From NCBI GenBank assembly GCA_003255065.1, contig QAOA01005839.1, forward strand, positions 718,298 through 782,297: 64,000 bases of DNA, in the 5' to 3' direction. The stretch is from Cercis canadensis. Its lineage: Eukaryota > Streptophyta > Magnoliopsida > Fabales > Fabaceae. How positions within the stretch are numbered: the first letter of the stretch is position 1; each line of letters opens with the position of its first letter. The notes under the pieces were generated by a model. It saw only the letters and a list, made by a program, of their open reading frames with translations. It did not search any database and was not told the DNA's origin. The translations under genes were made by a program, and so were the position numbers. Of this stretch, positions 1-12,500 are shown piece after piece.

Positions 1-1159
1 TTTTTTTAAATTTTTATTTATTAAGTTCAAATGAAATGGATTGCATGAAATTATCACTTCTCTATCTTAATTTGATACAATCATGTTCAATTGAAAAGAA
101 TTACATAAAATTAATTTGGGTTTTTTTTCAATTTGACACTAATCAAGTGTAATAAATTTGGTTTTTTTTTTAAAATTTTTTTTACTAATTAAGTTCAATT
201 GAAATGTAATTATATGAAATTATATTTTTTGTTCTCTCCAATTAATACTAATCAAGTTTAAACAAGACTCAATTCAAGTGTATNTTAAAATAAGATTTTT
301 TTTTTCACTTTCACAATAATTAGGTTCAAATGAAATGAAGTTAGATAACACTACATTATATCACTTTATTAGTGCAGTGTCATATTAATTTGGGTTTTAA
401 CTATCATTTAGGTTGACAATTAGAACATGACAATGATTTTTAGAACAAGATGGTTCTCATACATTATCTTTGGAGGTAAAGCTATTTTACAAGTAGAAGA
501 AAAGTAACTAATAAGAATTTCTATTTTGCATCATGAAAAAATTATTGAAACTATTCCCATTAGTCATACATTTTTAGAGATTGAAGATTTTTTAATTCAA
601 CACTTAATATAGTTTAACTAAAACTAAGTGCATAAAATTGAATTAGAGAGTTTTCAAATTTATGAAATTGAGTTAGAACTTTTTTAGTTTTTTTTAATTA
701 TGAGGCTGATTTATAATAAGTGAAAATTTTGTTGTCAAAAACTATATTAAATATTCTGATGCCTATAGTAGATTGAGTAAATGTATGGGCCCCACTATTG
801 ACACACTTGTTACAACTTGAGTAGTCCACATAGGATGGGGTTGTTTAACCTCATTTTTGCATGGGGTCAGTTAAAGCCCCCTAACAATTATGACAATTGA
901 CCTAGAAGTCATCGAAGTTCACACTGTCATTGCATTAGCCTTCATAGCCGCATTTTGACCTTATTGCAGTCTACTTCAAGCTCGAGTATCTTTCTGGTCG
1001 ATGGGGCATGAAAAATCACAATTTAACCTAATTTTGGTGGATATCAAGCTTTTTTTTTTTTCGTCGTGGTGAATTGAAACCCCAAATTAGCCATTGAGGT
1101 TAGTCTCTCATCCAATTTCTTAGTTCGGTTTTTCGGGAATTTTTGCTACACTTAGGGCA
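1..1159. other. AT-rich upstream region with diverged tandem repeats
   Basis: No gene is visible. Between about 20 and 350 a degenerate motif of the form AGTTCAAATGAAATG followed by an AT-rich stretch recurs four times (near 23, 83, 192 and 322), separated by T-rich tracts, so this looks like an old, decayed tandem repeat. A single N lies at 284. The last 400 bases are the 5' flank of the F-box gene; the block from about 1120 to 1220 reappears upstream of the second F-box copy near 5430-5510, marking the duplication. Confidence 0.5.
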
Positions 1160-1210
1160 TTGAGAAGGATAGACTATAAAAACCTAGGGAGACAATTTTG
1201 TACCAACTCC

Positions 1211-3611
1211 ATGCCGCCTAAAAAAGATCAAAGATTAGAAAATTCAAATGAGGTGACTAGCACCAACTTTTTGGAAAGTCTTACTGACGATCTAATCCAT
1301 CGTATAATGGATTTCCTCACCACCGTCGAGGAGACCAGCTTCGGCATCCTATCGAAAAGACTAAGATCTTCATGGCTCTCATTCCCTTCACTAGATTATG
1401 ATTTCGCTCTATTTTCAAGGGAACCATCATCCTCCAATCAACTGGCAGAATTTTTCGATTTCGTAGACAAATCTCTGCAACTACGTAGTCCATATATCAA
1501 ACCCCAGTTGGAGAAATTAAGGTTTAGATATAATGGCTTACATCCCCAGTCACTCCAGAATGATTTTGAATCTATAGTGAAGAAGTTGTTAGAATTCGCA
1601 TTAGAGAATAGTGCTAAAGAGCTAGAACTTGACATCAGCAGGCAGAGTTTACCTCTCTCCTACCGTGTGGGATCTGAGGCGTTCAGCATAGTACTTAAGC
1701 CGGTGTTTTTCTTGCAATGTGTGACAATCCTGAAGCTGAAAGGGTTTGCTTTTCCGGAACCGAATTTGGATTTGACCTGCCCTTCGGTGGAAATATTTAC
1801 TCTTGATACCTGTAATGGGCTAAAAAATATTAGGATTTCATCAGGATGTAGCAGACTTAGCAAGACTGAGATTAGACGTTGCTTCAAGTTAGAGAATGTA
1901 CATGTGAATGCTGAACATGTTGAATCATTTTCGTATATCGGGACTGATGCTCTGGGATGTCAACTTGATATTTCTGCTTGTTCTGACTCATTGAAGGACT
2001 TGACACTGAAGTATGCTACTGTCTACGAGGTCCTTCAACAGATTGATGAGTATGTGGTACTGAAATACTTGAATCTCAGCAATTGCAACCTGCCAAATAC
2101 ATTGAACATTGGTAGTTTCAGTCTTAGAACATTGAAATTGAACAATTGCTATGATATGGAGAAGCTAGTCGTTTCATCCGAGAATCTCGAGTCATTTGCT
2201 TATCATAATTCTTGGAGTGTTACATGTGGCATTGATATCTCCGAATGTACTTCTCTCACAAACTTAGAACTGAATGGAGCTGACATAACAGCTGGGTGGC
2301 TCAGAGAAACCATTCCAGCCTTGACTTTGCTCGAGATGCTGGTATTGAATAGTTGCCTTTCGTTGGAGAAGATTGAATTCAAACATAACAAGCTTGCGAG
2401 ATTGGTGTTGAAAAACTTTGACGCACTAAACAGGGCAGATATTGATGCTAGAAATCTCCTTCAGTTTTCATATTCTGGGCATCTAGAGCCTTTTCCTATT
2501 GTAATTACATCCAGCAAATGTAATGTCATCATTTCCTTGGAAAAGCGAACCTATATATCAGACCGGTGGTTCAGAAATTTGAGCAAATTTCTTATGTACT
2601 TTAATCATTGCCCATCGTTGACTCTTAGTTGCTCGTCTGCTGAGGTATTTTCTTTCTCCCTGTCAAAATCTATGACTATTCTCTTGTATTAGCTTTCTCT
2701 ATTTATCTGAAAGGATTTATATTCTAACTTTTAAACTTCTAATCCCCTTGCTTGACTCAGAAGTTGATTTTTCCGAGGGAATATTTGTGGTTCAGTTCGT
2801 TTCCGTTGCCAGATATGAAGCATCTGATAGTAGAATTAGCAAAGCTGCCCGAGAGTGCAACACTAGCTGAATTGGTTGAAAGTGTGCTTTGGATTATCCC
2901 AAATCCAGAGACTGTGAGTATTGTTTCTGGTACCAAGCGTTACTTGTTGAAGGTAACATCCATATCAGTCAGTTACTTTCTTTGCTTACACAAGAACACT
3001 GACCACAAAATAAGATACATCACTTTTGTACTTGATTACCAGAATAATAAAAATATGCTCTTTCAATTGTGGTGAAACAAGGTTGACTAGTTTGAGAATC
3101 CATGATTTCCTCTTTGCCCATGTTACTAATTGACTAAGGGTAGCTTCTCTTAGACCCAAAAAGCTGTGAGTTGCTGATTAAGTTTTCGTGCTATGCATAT
3201 GATTTGTACATATGTGCTCTAGAAGGATAAGTGTGCAATGTTGTTTTAGCTCAATTTCTTGATGCCTACTAGAATTATTTATATGAATTCATAAAAACTT
3301 GCTTGGTTTTAGACCTTATGATTTCATTGCAATGGTTTAAAATTTGAAGGAGATACGATTATGTTTATTTCACTTGTATCTTCATCTAGCTATTAATTTA
3401 ATTATATCGTTAATGCTTTATGTTCTTTGTGGTTTTGTATTTACAGTTCCATTTCTCCAACCAAGTGAGCAGAAAGGAGAACGCAAATTGCTGCCCTACG
3501 CGTCCCTTCAAGTGTTGGCGACATCACGTTGGGAAGATTGAAATGGAAAACTTTGAACTGGAGGACAGAAAAAACTTGGAGAAGCTGCTGTTTGATGGCT
3601 ATTTAGGATGA
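1211..3611 (+). CDS. F-box/LRR protein (FBD-like C-terminus), intact copy
   Basis: Predicted substrate-recognition subunit of an SCF ubiquitin ligase; the target is unknown. Three exons in phase 0: 1211-2644, 2761-2952 and 3447-3611, giving 596 residues. The F-box lies near residues 22-60 (reads LTDDLIHRIMDFLTTVEE, then the SKRLRSSWLSFPSLDYDF signature). Irregular leucine-rich repeats with LKLKGF, LTLKYA and LEMLVLNSC type strands follow. The C-terminal exons carry an FBD-like tail with a CWRHHVGKIE segment. I chose ATG 1211 because the open frame upstream (from 1160) has only a TTG and because ATGCCGCC is conserved in the paralogue at 6213. Both introns have GT...AG ends. Members of this plant family are commonly tandemly duplicated and fast evolving, as here. 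Confidence 0.85.
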
Positions 3612-5440
3612 GTTCAAAGCAGCTTACTGCAAAGACCAATATCTTTCAGAATTATCAAGTGCTTGTGGGCACTAAATTTCTTAATTGCTAAAGTTATATG
3701 ATTGAGTTTCAAAGAACCCCTTCATGGATTTAAGCTAATTACTTTGCTTCTATTTTCGTATGTGTATGTACCCGCATGTTATGTCTATGGATATATGGCT
3801 GGAAGTGGCCAAAAGCTTCTAAGTCTACTGCTATATAAATTGAAACTTATGAAACGAGTTTATCAAATTCATGTGGCAGCCTTTTAAAAATTGAAAAAAA
3901 TTGTGCTGATGAATGGAAAGACATGCACAGTTTCAGAAAAAATTGGTGTTATAGCACCTCAACTTTGGGTTGAATTTTAATGTAGGGTCTAAACTTTAAT
4001 TGTTACATTTTAGGACCCCCAACTATTTTATTTTATTAACTATCCCGCTTACTTAGCACAAGAAAATGCTTACTAGATTAATAAGTGACAAAGTGTCATT
4101 AATTAATTAAGATTTTCATTTTAGAGTACAAACATTAGTCCGAATTGAAACAGAAACTGACATTTCTGTTCCAGTAACAGTCCTCTTTTCACATGTAAAT
4201 TTTTTTTTCTTTGATAAAAGAAGAATTTTATTGAGACAAATGAAGGAACAAGTACAAAGAAAATAAGGAATAGAAACCAAAAAAAATAAAAATAAAAAGG
4301 ATAGCAGAGAAAACAAAAAATAATTTGAACAAATAAGCTTTCAAGTCCCAGGGAAATCCCCCTTCATGAGACCTTCGACTTTATATCACATTGTCAAACC
4401 GAACGGCTTGTAGCTAAATGGTATTGAAATCGTTCTCAAAGCTTTTAAGTTCCGTGTTCGAATTCAGAATCATAACTAAAATACCAAAACAAAACAAAAT
4501 TCACATTGTCAACTGTTAAGTTCCCAATTTTCATAATTTTAATTATTCAGCAGTAATTACAACCTACTACGTTTTTATTTTAAAAACATAATTTTTTTTC
4601 TTATTTAAATCAAACTATTGATACATTATTTTTCATTCTTCATTATGTATAATATTCTCATTAGAAACTCCTATGTTTGGCCATAGCTGCTTCAAATTAA
4701 AAGAAACATCAACCAACAAAATGAAATCTTGTGTCATGAATATGTTTTTTTTTAAAAAAAAAAAAAAACTTGTTTGTGAGTGATCGACAAAGTACCTGAA
4801 AGGAAAAAGCTGTCAAATGTTTAAATTTTTAGCTTTAAAATTAATTTCTGCATTGTGGAAAAAAGCTTCATAGATAGATGTCGATTTATGAACAATTTAA
4901 TGTAAAGAGAATACTATTAATATTCGGTTCTATTTATTATACGTAAGTATTATGTTTTTTTTTTTTAGTATATATTATGATATTTAATGTCAATAAATTA
5001 TGTTAAAATAGAAACAATCTAGGAAATTTAAGTATAAGATCCAATTCCAATTGATAATCGGTCAATTAGTTTATATTATTTATCTTTAAATCCTAATTTT
5101 AGTATTAATAAAGTATTGATGTAACAATTAATTTATTTTTTTGGACAATTCGAAGGTACCTTGAAGGCGTAGTATGTCCCCATAGAAACTAGAAAAGATA
5201 TAGCTTTGACCATAGAACACTATATGAGTTTAACAATATAACTAACTTTAACTATGTCACGTTACACACAAAGATTGGATAATAGACGCATTTATCATAG
5301 GCATTGGAGTCAACTAGGATGAGGTATAGTTCAAAATATTTCATCAAGATTAGTTGTTGATTTCTATTAGAATTCTTATTTGTTGTTAATTTCTATTAGA
5401 ATTCTTATTAGTTCTCCCACTTGATTTCATTGTTTGGTTT
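3612..5440. other. Intergenic, between the F-box copies
   Basis: This stretch holds the 3' flank of the intact F-box gene, a short dispersed repeat near 3940-4060 (pattern: cacctcaactttgg followed by taggacccccaac, a common plant repeat style), an A-rich tract at about 4200-4320, a SINE-like element at 4399-4495, then AT-rich sequence. From about 5430 it matches the upstream flank of the first F-box gene. No coding signal was seen. Confidence 0.5.
4399..4495 (+). mobile_element. tRNA-derived SINE fragment
   Basis: A pol III A-box-like TAGCTAAATGG at 4411-4421 is followed about 40 bases later by a B-box-like GTGTTCGAATTC at 4454-4465 and then an A-rich tail (accaaaacaaaacaaaa). The spacing and order fit a tRNA-derived SINE head. 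No cloverleaf closes around it, so it is not a tRNA gene. The ends and target duplication are not clear. Confidence 0.5.
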
Positions 5441-5511
5441 TTGGGATCATTGCTACAATTGAGGCATTGAGAAGGATAGAGTACACAAAGCTAGACAGAC
5501 AATTTTATACC

Positions 5512-6201
5512 TGTTGGTATTTTATTAAAAAGAAATATATTATATGTTTAATGCCCCAACGGTTATATGTGTTTTTAAAAGGCATTATTTTTAGGCTTAA
5601 AAGTCATTCGGTTATGCATTTGTTATTGCATTATAAATTACCTTAAAGGCAATTGGTTCAGCTAATGATATTGGCTTTAAAAGCCAAACGTTTCTCTTCC
5701 TTTAAAGTGGCCAACGTATGGCAGTTTTCTTTGAGTTTTTATTCTTTGTTTTAAAAGCTTATAATATTTATTTAATTGTGGCCAATAGCTAGAATTTGAA
5801 AAGGTGGTTCACTACACTATATATATATGTGTATGTGCTTCTACAATTGATATGAGATACATTTGTAAGTGCAACCTAATTGTAATGTGTGCATATTATT
5901 TGCTTATATTGTGTGAGTAAACACTTGGATAGAGAAGGGTGTTAGAGAGAGTCATTTCCTCCTATTTGTGTAGAATATTGGAGGATAAACAGTGTGGTTA
6001 TCGAACTGTTGTATCTTGGAGGCAACGCGTCTAGAACTCGCTACACCTGATGAGTATACTAAAAATCACCTGTGAGAGGCGTGAATTGTCTTAAAGAAAG
6101 CGAGATACTCATGCTTCATCCTAGTGCCATATCTCTAATTTTCTCTAACTTATTGTTATTATTTGTATTTTCTTTTCTATCTTGTAGGCTTGGGAACAAC
6201 A
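5512..6201. mobile_element. Solo LTR (690 bp) upstream of F-box copy 2
   Basis: This fossil LTR begins TGTTGG and ends CAACA. It is flanked by a perfect 5-bp target duplication ATACC (5507-5511 and 6202-6206). The paralogous flank of F-box copy 1 (around 1200-1211) has no insertion and supplies the empty site. There is no internal region or second LTR, so it is a solo LTR left by recombination. The 5-bp duplication and TG...CA ends fit Copia or Gypsy; the superfamily is not resolved. The perfect duplication suggests modest age, younger than the F-box duplication. Confidence 0.85.
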
Positions 6202-7088
6202 ATACCAAGTCCATGCCGCCCCAAAAAATTGAAAGGTTAGAAAATTTAATAGACATGGCTAAAACCAATCCATATGTTGAAGATCTTACCAACGATCTAA
6301 TCCATCATATATTGGGTTTTCTCACCACCGTCCACGCTACAAAATTCAGCACCTTATCGAGAAGACTAGGATCTTCATGGCTCTCGTTCCTTTCACTAGA
6401 CTATGATTTTTATAAGTTTTCAAAGGAACCATCTCCTTTCAATCATTCAGAAGAATTTCTAGATTTGGTAGACAAATCTCTTCAAGTACGTTGTCAGCAT
6501 ATCAAAACCCACTTGCAGAAATTAAGGTTTATTATGATGGTTCAGAGGATGTTTTTAAAGCTATAGTTATAATGAAGAAGTTGTTAGAATTTGCATGAGA
6601 ACAGTGTCAAAGAGCTAGAACTTGTCATGGATATTGACGGATCCTTGGAGTTCAGATCCACACTTATGCGGGTGTTTTCTTCTGAATCATTGACAATCTC
6701 CTGAAACTGAAAGAGCTTGAATTTGAGGAACCAATAAATTTGGATTTGACCTGCTCTTCATTGGAATTATTCAGCATTGGTTCTTGGTATGGGTTGAAAA
6801 ATATTAGGATTTCATCATCATGTGGCTGACTCAAAAAGATTGAGATTAGTTATTGCTGTTGTTTAGAAAATATCCATGTGGATGCTGAAAATGTTGAATC
6901 GTTTTCATATATTGGGAATAAATTTGCTACGGAATGCAAAATTGATATCTATACTTGTTATAAGTCAATGAAGGATTTGATTTTGTGAGGCTCGCTAATG
7001 TTTCCAATTAGTTCCTTCAACAGGTTACTAGGTTTCCTCTAACCTACCTATATCTTAGTGATTGAAAGCTGCTCACAACATTGAAATT

Positions 7089-7390
7089 TGACGATGCTTG
7101 ATTTAAGCTGAAGGTCGAAAGGTAGAGAATGCCGGTTGGGAGTGTGAACTGCACAGTAACAAGTGAGCTAAAGGTCGGGTATTGATACTCGAACTCCGAA
7201 GCTTAAGTTGGTATAGTCTGAGTTATAGAGTGTGATAAATGTTAAGGAAAGCAAAAAGTCTGTATACTTACTACTGAGGGCTATTTATAGATGGGGGTAA
7301 GAGATATGATGAACATATATAAGATTCTGATGATGATGGTCTTTGGCTAAGTGAGCCTAAGTGCAATGGGCCGAGAATTTGGTATCTACA
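7089..7390 (-). mobile_element. Solo LTR (302 bp) inside the F-box pseudogene
   Basis: This is an LTR fossil read on the minus strand: it starts TGTAGATACC, carries a TATA-like CTATAAATAG about 110 bases in and a CTTAAGCTTCGGAG block, and ends GCATCGTCA. The flanks are AAATT (7084-7088) and TAATT (7391-7395), a 5-bp target duplication with one mismatch. The first F-box copy is uninterrupted at the matching position. It shares its end sequence and internal blocks with the element at 34142-34475, so the two are one family. It is older than the 5512 insertion if the mismatch is real. Confidence 0.75.
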
Positions 7391-7946
7391 TAATTGAACA
7401 AGTGCAAAGATCTTCAGAGGCTAGTCCTTTCAACCAAGAATCTTGTGTCTTTAACTTATCAAAATTATCTGCATCAACCATGTGAAATTGATATCTCAGA
7501 ATGTACTTCTCTCACAAACTTAGAACTGAATGGAGCTGAAATAACAGATGGGTGGGTTCGAGATACCATTTCATCCTTGAGTTCGCTTGAGACGCTGGTA
7601 TTGAATAGCTGCGATTTGTTGGAGAAGATTGTATTCACAAATGACAAGCTTGCAAGATTGGCGTTTGAAAATTGTGGAAAACTAATGGGGGCAGAGATTA
7701 ATGCTCGAAAACTACTTCAGTTTTCCTATTCTAGACATTTAGAGGCTTTTCCTATAATAATAACATCAAGCAAATGTAATGCCAACATCTCCTTGGACCG
7801 AAAGCCAACCGATAAATCAGACCTGTGGTTTGGAAATTTGAGCAAATTTCTTAAGTTCTTTGATCACTGCCAATTGTTGACTCTTAGTTGTACCTCAGCA
7901 CAGGTATTTTCTTTCTCTTTGTCAAAATCTACTTCTATTTTCTTAT

Positions 7947-8316
7947 CAGTGGTTGTTAAGTTACCCAAGAGACAGAGCTACTCCACTGGTTTTGACAAAA
8001 TCTATGTCTTAAAATTAGTGTTTTTGCTAATATATTGAAAAATTGAGTCACTCTGTGTCGATCAAATTTTAAAACAGTTATCAGAAGTTAAGTTTAATTG
8101 TTTTAAAGAAAATTACTAATCTTAGTTCTTTTTATTTCTACACTTTTTGGTACTAATCTATTTATGCATTTTAGTTAAGGGTGACTCGTTTTTTTAAAAA
8201 TCTTTGCAACGATACTAATTTTAAAACGTGAGTCCCACTTGAACCACCCGAACCCCTTAATAGGGGCGGTGGATTAACGCTACCCCTTTTGAAGGGGAGG
8301 TAGCTTAGCAATCACC
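7947..8316. mobile_element. hAT-like MITE in intron 1 of the F-box pseudogene
   Basis: A 370-bp insertion is flanked by a perfect 8-bp duplication TTTCTTAT (7939-7946 and 8317-8324). The ends are imperfect inverted repeats: AGTGGTTGTTAAGTTACC on the left and GGTGATTGCTAAGCTACC on the right read in reverse complement, 14 of 18 identical. Intron 1 of the intact F-box gene (2645-2760) lacks it and provides the empty site. An 8-bp duplication with short terminal inverted repeats is the hAT hallmark. There is no transposase, so it is non-autonomous. Confidence 0.75.
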
Positions 8317-8929
8317 TTTCTTATATTAGCTTTCTTTATTCCACTTGTCACAGGATTTGATTTATTCGAAGGGATATTTGTGGTTGCACATCTCTCCATT
8401 GCCAGGTTTGAGGAATCTCATAGTAGAATTGGCAAAGCTGTCTGAGAGTGCAACACTAACGGAATTGGTGGAAAGTGTGCTTTGGATTGTCCCAAATGCA
8501 GAGCCTGTGACTATTATTTCTGGTACCAAGCGTTACTTGTTGATGTTAACATTCATATCAATCAGTTACTTTCTTCGCTTACACAAGAACAATGACCACA
8601 CTATAAGATACATGACTTTTAGTCACTTTTCATGCTAAGCATATGATTTGTACATAAGTAATGCTATTTAGCCAAATAAAATTTGTCAGAATTTTGACAA
8701 ATTTCAAGTGTGATTGTTGAATGAAACAAATTTCATGTTCTTTGTGCTTCTATATTTACAGTTCCAGTTCTCAAACCAAGTTTACGCAAAGCTGGAGGAT
8801 GTAAATTGCTGCCTTTGGCGTTCCTTAAAGTGTTGGCGACATCATGTTTGGAAGATTGAAAAGGAAAACTTCGAACTGGAGGACACAAAAAACTTGGAGA
8901 AGCTGCTGGTTGATGGCTATTTAGGATGA

Positions 8930-9517
8930 GTTCAAAGCAGCTTTCAATAAAGACCAATATCTTTTAGAATTATTCAGTGGTTTTTTTTTTCTTTTTTTCT
9001 TTCTTTTTTGTAGAGCTAAATTTTCTAGAATTACTTCTGTGTTTATGGATATATGATTTTTTTTTTCCATGATTTATGGATATATGGTTTTTTTTGGGGT
9101 ACTATTTATGGATATATGGTTAGACGTCCACAATCATGTTAAAAAAAATGATGTGGTAGGTCCAGAAAAGTTCCTATTGCTTACCTAATAATATTGACAA
9201 TAATATGAAAGCAGTTTAAAATATTCAATTGACAACAATATTGACTCAATTCCCAGTTAAGCATTGGAAAATGGGCATTACAGAAGGGGACAAAAAAGAA
9301 AAGAAACAAGTAATGATCAAAGGAGGTTAAAATAAACTCTATGACCAGAAATTGATTACAAAATGCATGAACACTATCAAACCTATGAGTTAATCCAACA
9401 TACTCTGATCTGAGTGTCCTAGCTATCTGACAACAACTTCCAACAATAACTAAAATCACTTCAGATCATTGAATATTGGGCATCACCAGTATTGTTCATT
9501 TCTCTAATTATTTTTTC
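8930..9517. other. Convergent 3' flanks
   Basis: Between the end of the F-box pseudogene and the stop codon of the minus-strand SF1-like gene. It contains T-rich tracts and a short repeated phrase (atttatggatatatggt, three times at about 9045-9122). The 9180-9517 part is probably the 3' UTR of the SF1-like gene. No coding signal. Confidence 0.45.
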
Positions 9518-12500
9518 TCATTTCATGGGATCACCTTTATGCTGCGGAGGTTGAACAGAAGTTGGTGAAAAAGGATCATAAATCTGATCTGCAGGATGTA
9601 CTGGCTTACCAGAAGCCATGGGGTGATTGTTGCCAAACTTCTGATTTGGAGGTAAGGTGATATCTGGCAACAATTTATGAGAAGGATAATTTTGTCGAAT
9701 GTGTATGCTTCCAGCCCTTGGGAACTGAGGAGAAGGCAAATTGGGCATTTGTGGGGCAGGCATGAAGTTCCTCACACCCATTTGTGGGACTGGAGATCTA
9801 GGTGCAGGTTGACCAGTATATGGAAATCCAGTGTGTCTGGGTGGAATGGAGATGGCACTTGGGCTACCCCCAAAGGGAAAAGAAGATGCACGAGCTTGAG
9901 TTTGATCAACCGGGTTGGGTACCTGTTGCCTTGGAAAGATTTGATTGACAGGTCGTTCAGGCACAGCAAACCGAAGTGATGGTGGCCGAGGACCAGAGAG
10001 TTGCTGTTGTATACCACCCTGTGTAGCAGCTTGACTGTTTGGTCTGGAAACCCCTTGAAAGTTTGTATTTGGCTGCTGCGGTTGAAAAGTAAAATTTCCC
10101 GAACCTGATGCTGTCAAGATTGGTGGTCTTACAGGGGTGTGATAAGGCGTGACTCCAGAAGCAGAATTAGGTATTCCTGATTGCTGAGATAGTGGAAGTG
10201 AAGTGGATAATCCTGGTGAAGGAAATGAACTGGATCCTGACAAATTATGTACAGATGAATTAGTGGTAGTTGCTGGTATTGGTTGCGTAAGTCCAGGGGT
10301 AATCCCTGCTTGATGTGGAGGAAATGGCGTTAGAGATATATTTGATGGTGGTGGCTTAAATGCCATATCTGGTTGTGGATGTAGAGAAACAGGTCTCGGA
10401 GGTGGAGTCACTGGCGGAGCCATCAGCCCCATATTGCTGACACCAAAAGATATTGTGCCTCCAACAGGTGCTCCTCCCTGTCCAGAAGAGACCCCAAGAG
10501 GGGTCAACGGTCGGTCATGTATTGGAGATGGTGAAATACCCGAGATAGGTTGTGGCATTGAAGGCATTTGTGTCCGGAGTTGTCCAATTGGTGCTGGTTG
10601 GCTTACAGTGATTGGAAATGGAAGAGAAGCAGTTGTTTCAGCAGATGAAGCTTGTACAGATCCAATAGAAGAATTTCTTGGTGGCCCAATGTGACCCAAA
10701 GGACTTGCCTGGGTCATATGTGAATGCTGCAAAATTTGTCTTGGTGGCTGTGCTTGTGGGGAAACAACAGGTCGATTTGGGATAATTGAGTTAAATCCAA
10801 CAACAGATGCAGGTTGAGCACCAAAAGTTAAAGCCATGTTTGAAGTGTTCATTGTTGGTTGTGGAAAATGGAGAGGTCTAGTGAGACCTGAAGGATTTGG
10901 ATGGGCAATATTGCCAGAAGAAGCAAATACTGGAGTATGAGATGGAACTGTTGAAAACCATGGACCAGAGTATTGAAATTGGTGTCCGGGCATTTGTGTA
11001 GCTCCAGCTACTGGCTGCATGATAGCCTGGTTTTGTGTAGCCACCGAAATTGTATTAGAAGAAGTCCCAACCTGGTTTTGACTGAGAACATTAACATTGT
11101 CCCCAGATACCGATATATAGGGTGTGGAAGCAGCGGCTAGATTCCCCTGAATAGAAGACAGCAATCATTATAAGATCAAAAATAACATAAGGAATAATGT
11201 CAAATGAAATAGGAAAAAAAAAGGTGAAGAAACAACTTAAGCATAAGAACATAACTGAGTCAACCATGAATAGTAAAGCTTGTCACTGTTCATAAAATGA
11301 TGAAACTCACAGTTACAGAGGTGAGTAGCAGTTCAATAATGGACACTGCTGCATCTACTTTTTCAAAACTATCAGCTGATACAAGAACATGCATGTCTTC
11401 ATAAGTGCACTGGACGTTATTGCTGGGTTTAATGTCACCCTGAAAATAAACATTTAAAAGCATAGTTATTTATGGCACACTTCGTATGAGGCATGCAAAA
11501 TTAAACCACAATGCACATAATATTGAGTATACTAAATATGATTCAAAATAAAAATCATATGCAAAAACTGTATATTTAGAAGAAAAAAAATTCTTTAAGA
11601 TAAAACTAATGCAATTAAAATACAAATGAAAAAATCTGTTACTATTCAGCCACAAATACTGGATAATATCCATCAACTATTCTGACTAATTGTGTTTCAA
11701 TGATTCAAACATGATTTTGCACTGAAATATTCAACTATGCTAACTAATGAGACACAACGTATTCCAATATATAATACGCACTCAATAGGCAAAACAATCT
11801 TTTTGTGTGTGAACTCTTTTGTTTTGGTTTTTTTTTTTTTTTTTGTTGGGAGGGGTGGGGAGGGGGAGGCATAGTTTGCTTTGAAAACAGTGGACTTAGA
11901 GTACTACCAACACCAGCCAGCCATCTGCCACCAACCAGAGCATCTGCAGGTAATGGCAGCCACTGGGCAGGGGGAAGACAGTGCTGGCCAGCCTTCTCAT
12001 GCAAAGAAAAGAAAAGAGAAAATCTCGCAGGTGCATGTCATCAGCGGAATGTATGTCAAATAGTCAAAATGTCCCAACATCTTAGGGCAAGCTGAGTTAT
12101 GACCAAGCCCTAAACATCAAGGGTTTTCATTTGGCCCTGGATTCAAAATTGCATTTGTTGCATGTGCAATACACCATTGAAAATGGCATGGCATTATTAA
12201 CTATGGTCAAATGAATGGAAAACAGAAAGTAAATGCATACAAGACTAGTTCTTTCCCTTCAAAACAAAGACAAAAGATATTTCAAAATGAAATTAGAAGG
12301 TTAAAGAGAAGAAACTGATTCATGATGAATAGTGTTTAAAAACTGCTTGAAATTTATTAACAAGTTTACCTTCTCTCCTGTGTCTGTTTTGGTTCCTTGA
12401 ACTTGTATCTTGGCTCCAGTTTCCTGAAATGCACATAACAAATTTAGTTTAGCTATCTCAATCAGCAGATAGAGCATGCTGACTGCAGACCACCAAGAGT

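Larger units (their letters stand above)
6213..8929 (+). pseudogene. Broken tandem copy of the F-box/LRR gene
   Basis: This is the paralogue of the gene at 1211-3611 in the same order. An F-box start (MPPQKIERLEN, then LTNDLIHHILGFLTTVHA) opens at 6213 but the frame is lost near 6530-6570, and several stops follow through 7080. A solo LTR at 7089-7390 splits the LRR part. Coding similarity resumes at 7394-7904, exon 2 at about 8355-8547 and exon 3 at 8762-8929 (ends with the same LLVDGYLG). The exon-2 donor has changed from AAG|GT to ATGTT, so splicing as in copy 1 is unlikely, and intron 1 carries a hAT-like MITE. It cannot encode the full protein. A short F-box-only product from 6213 is conceivable but unsupported. 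Confidence 0.85.

Noticed and set aside
1160-1210. Longer N-terminus of the F-box protein
   Set aside because: The upstream extension begins with TTG, not ATG, and the conserved ATGCCGCC shared with the second copy is at 1211.
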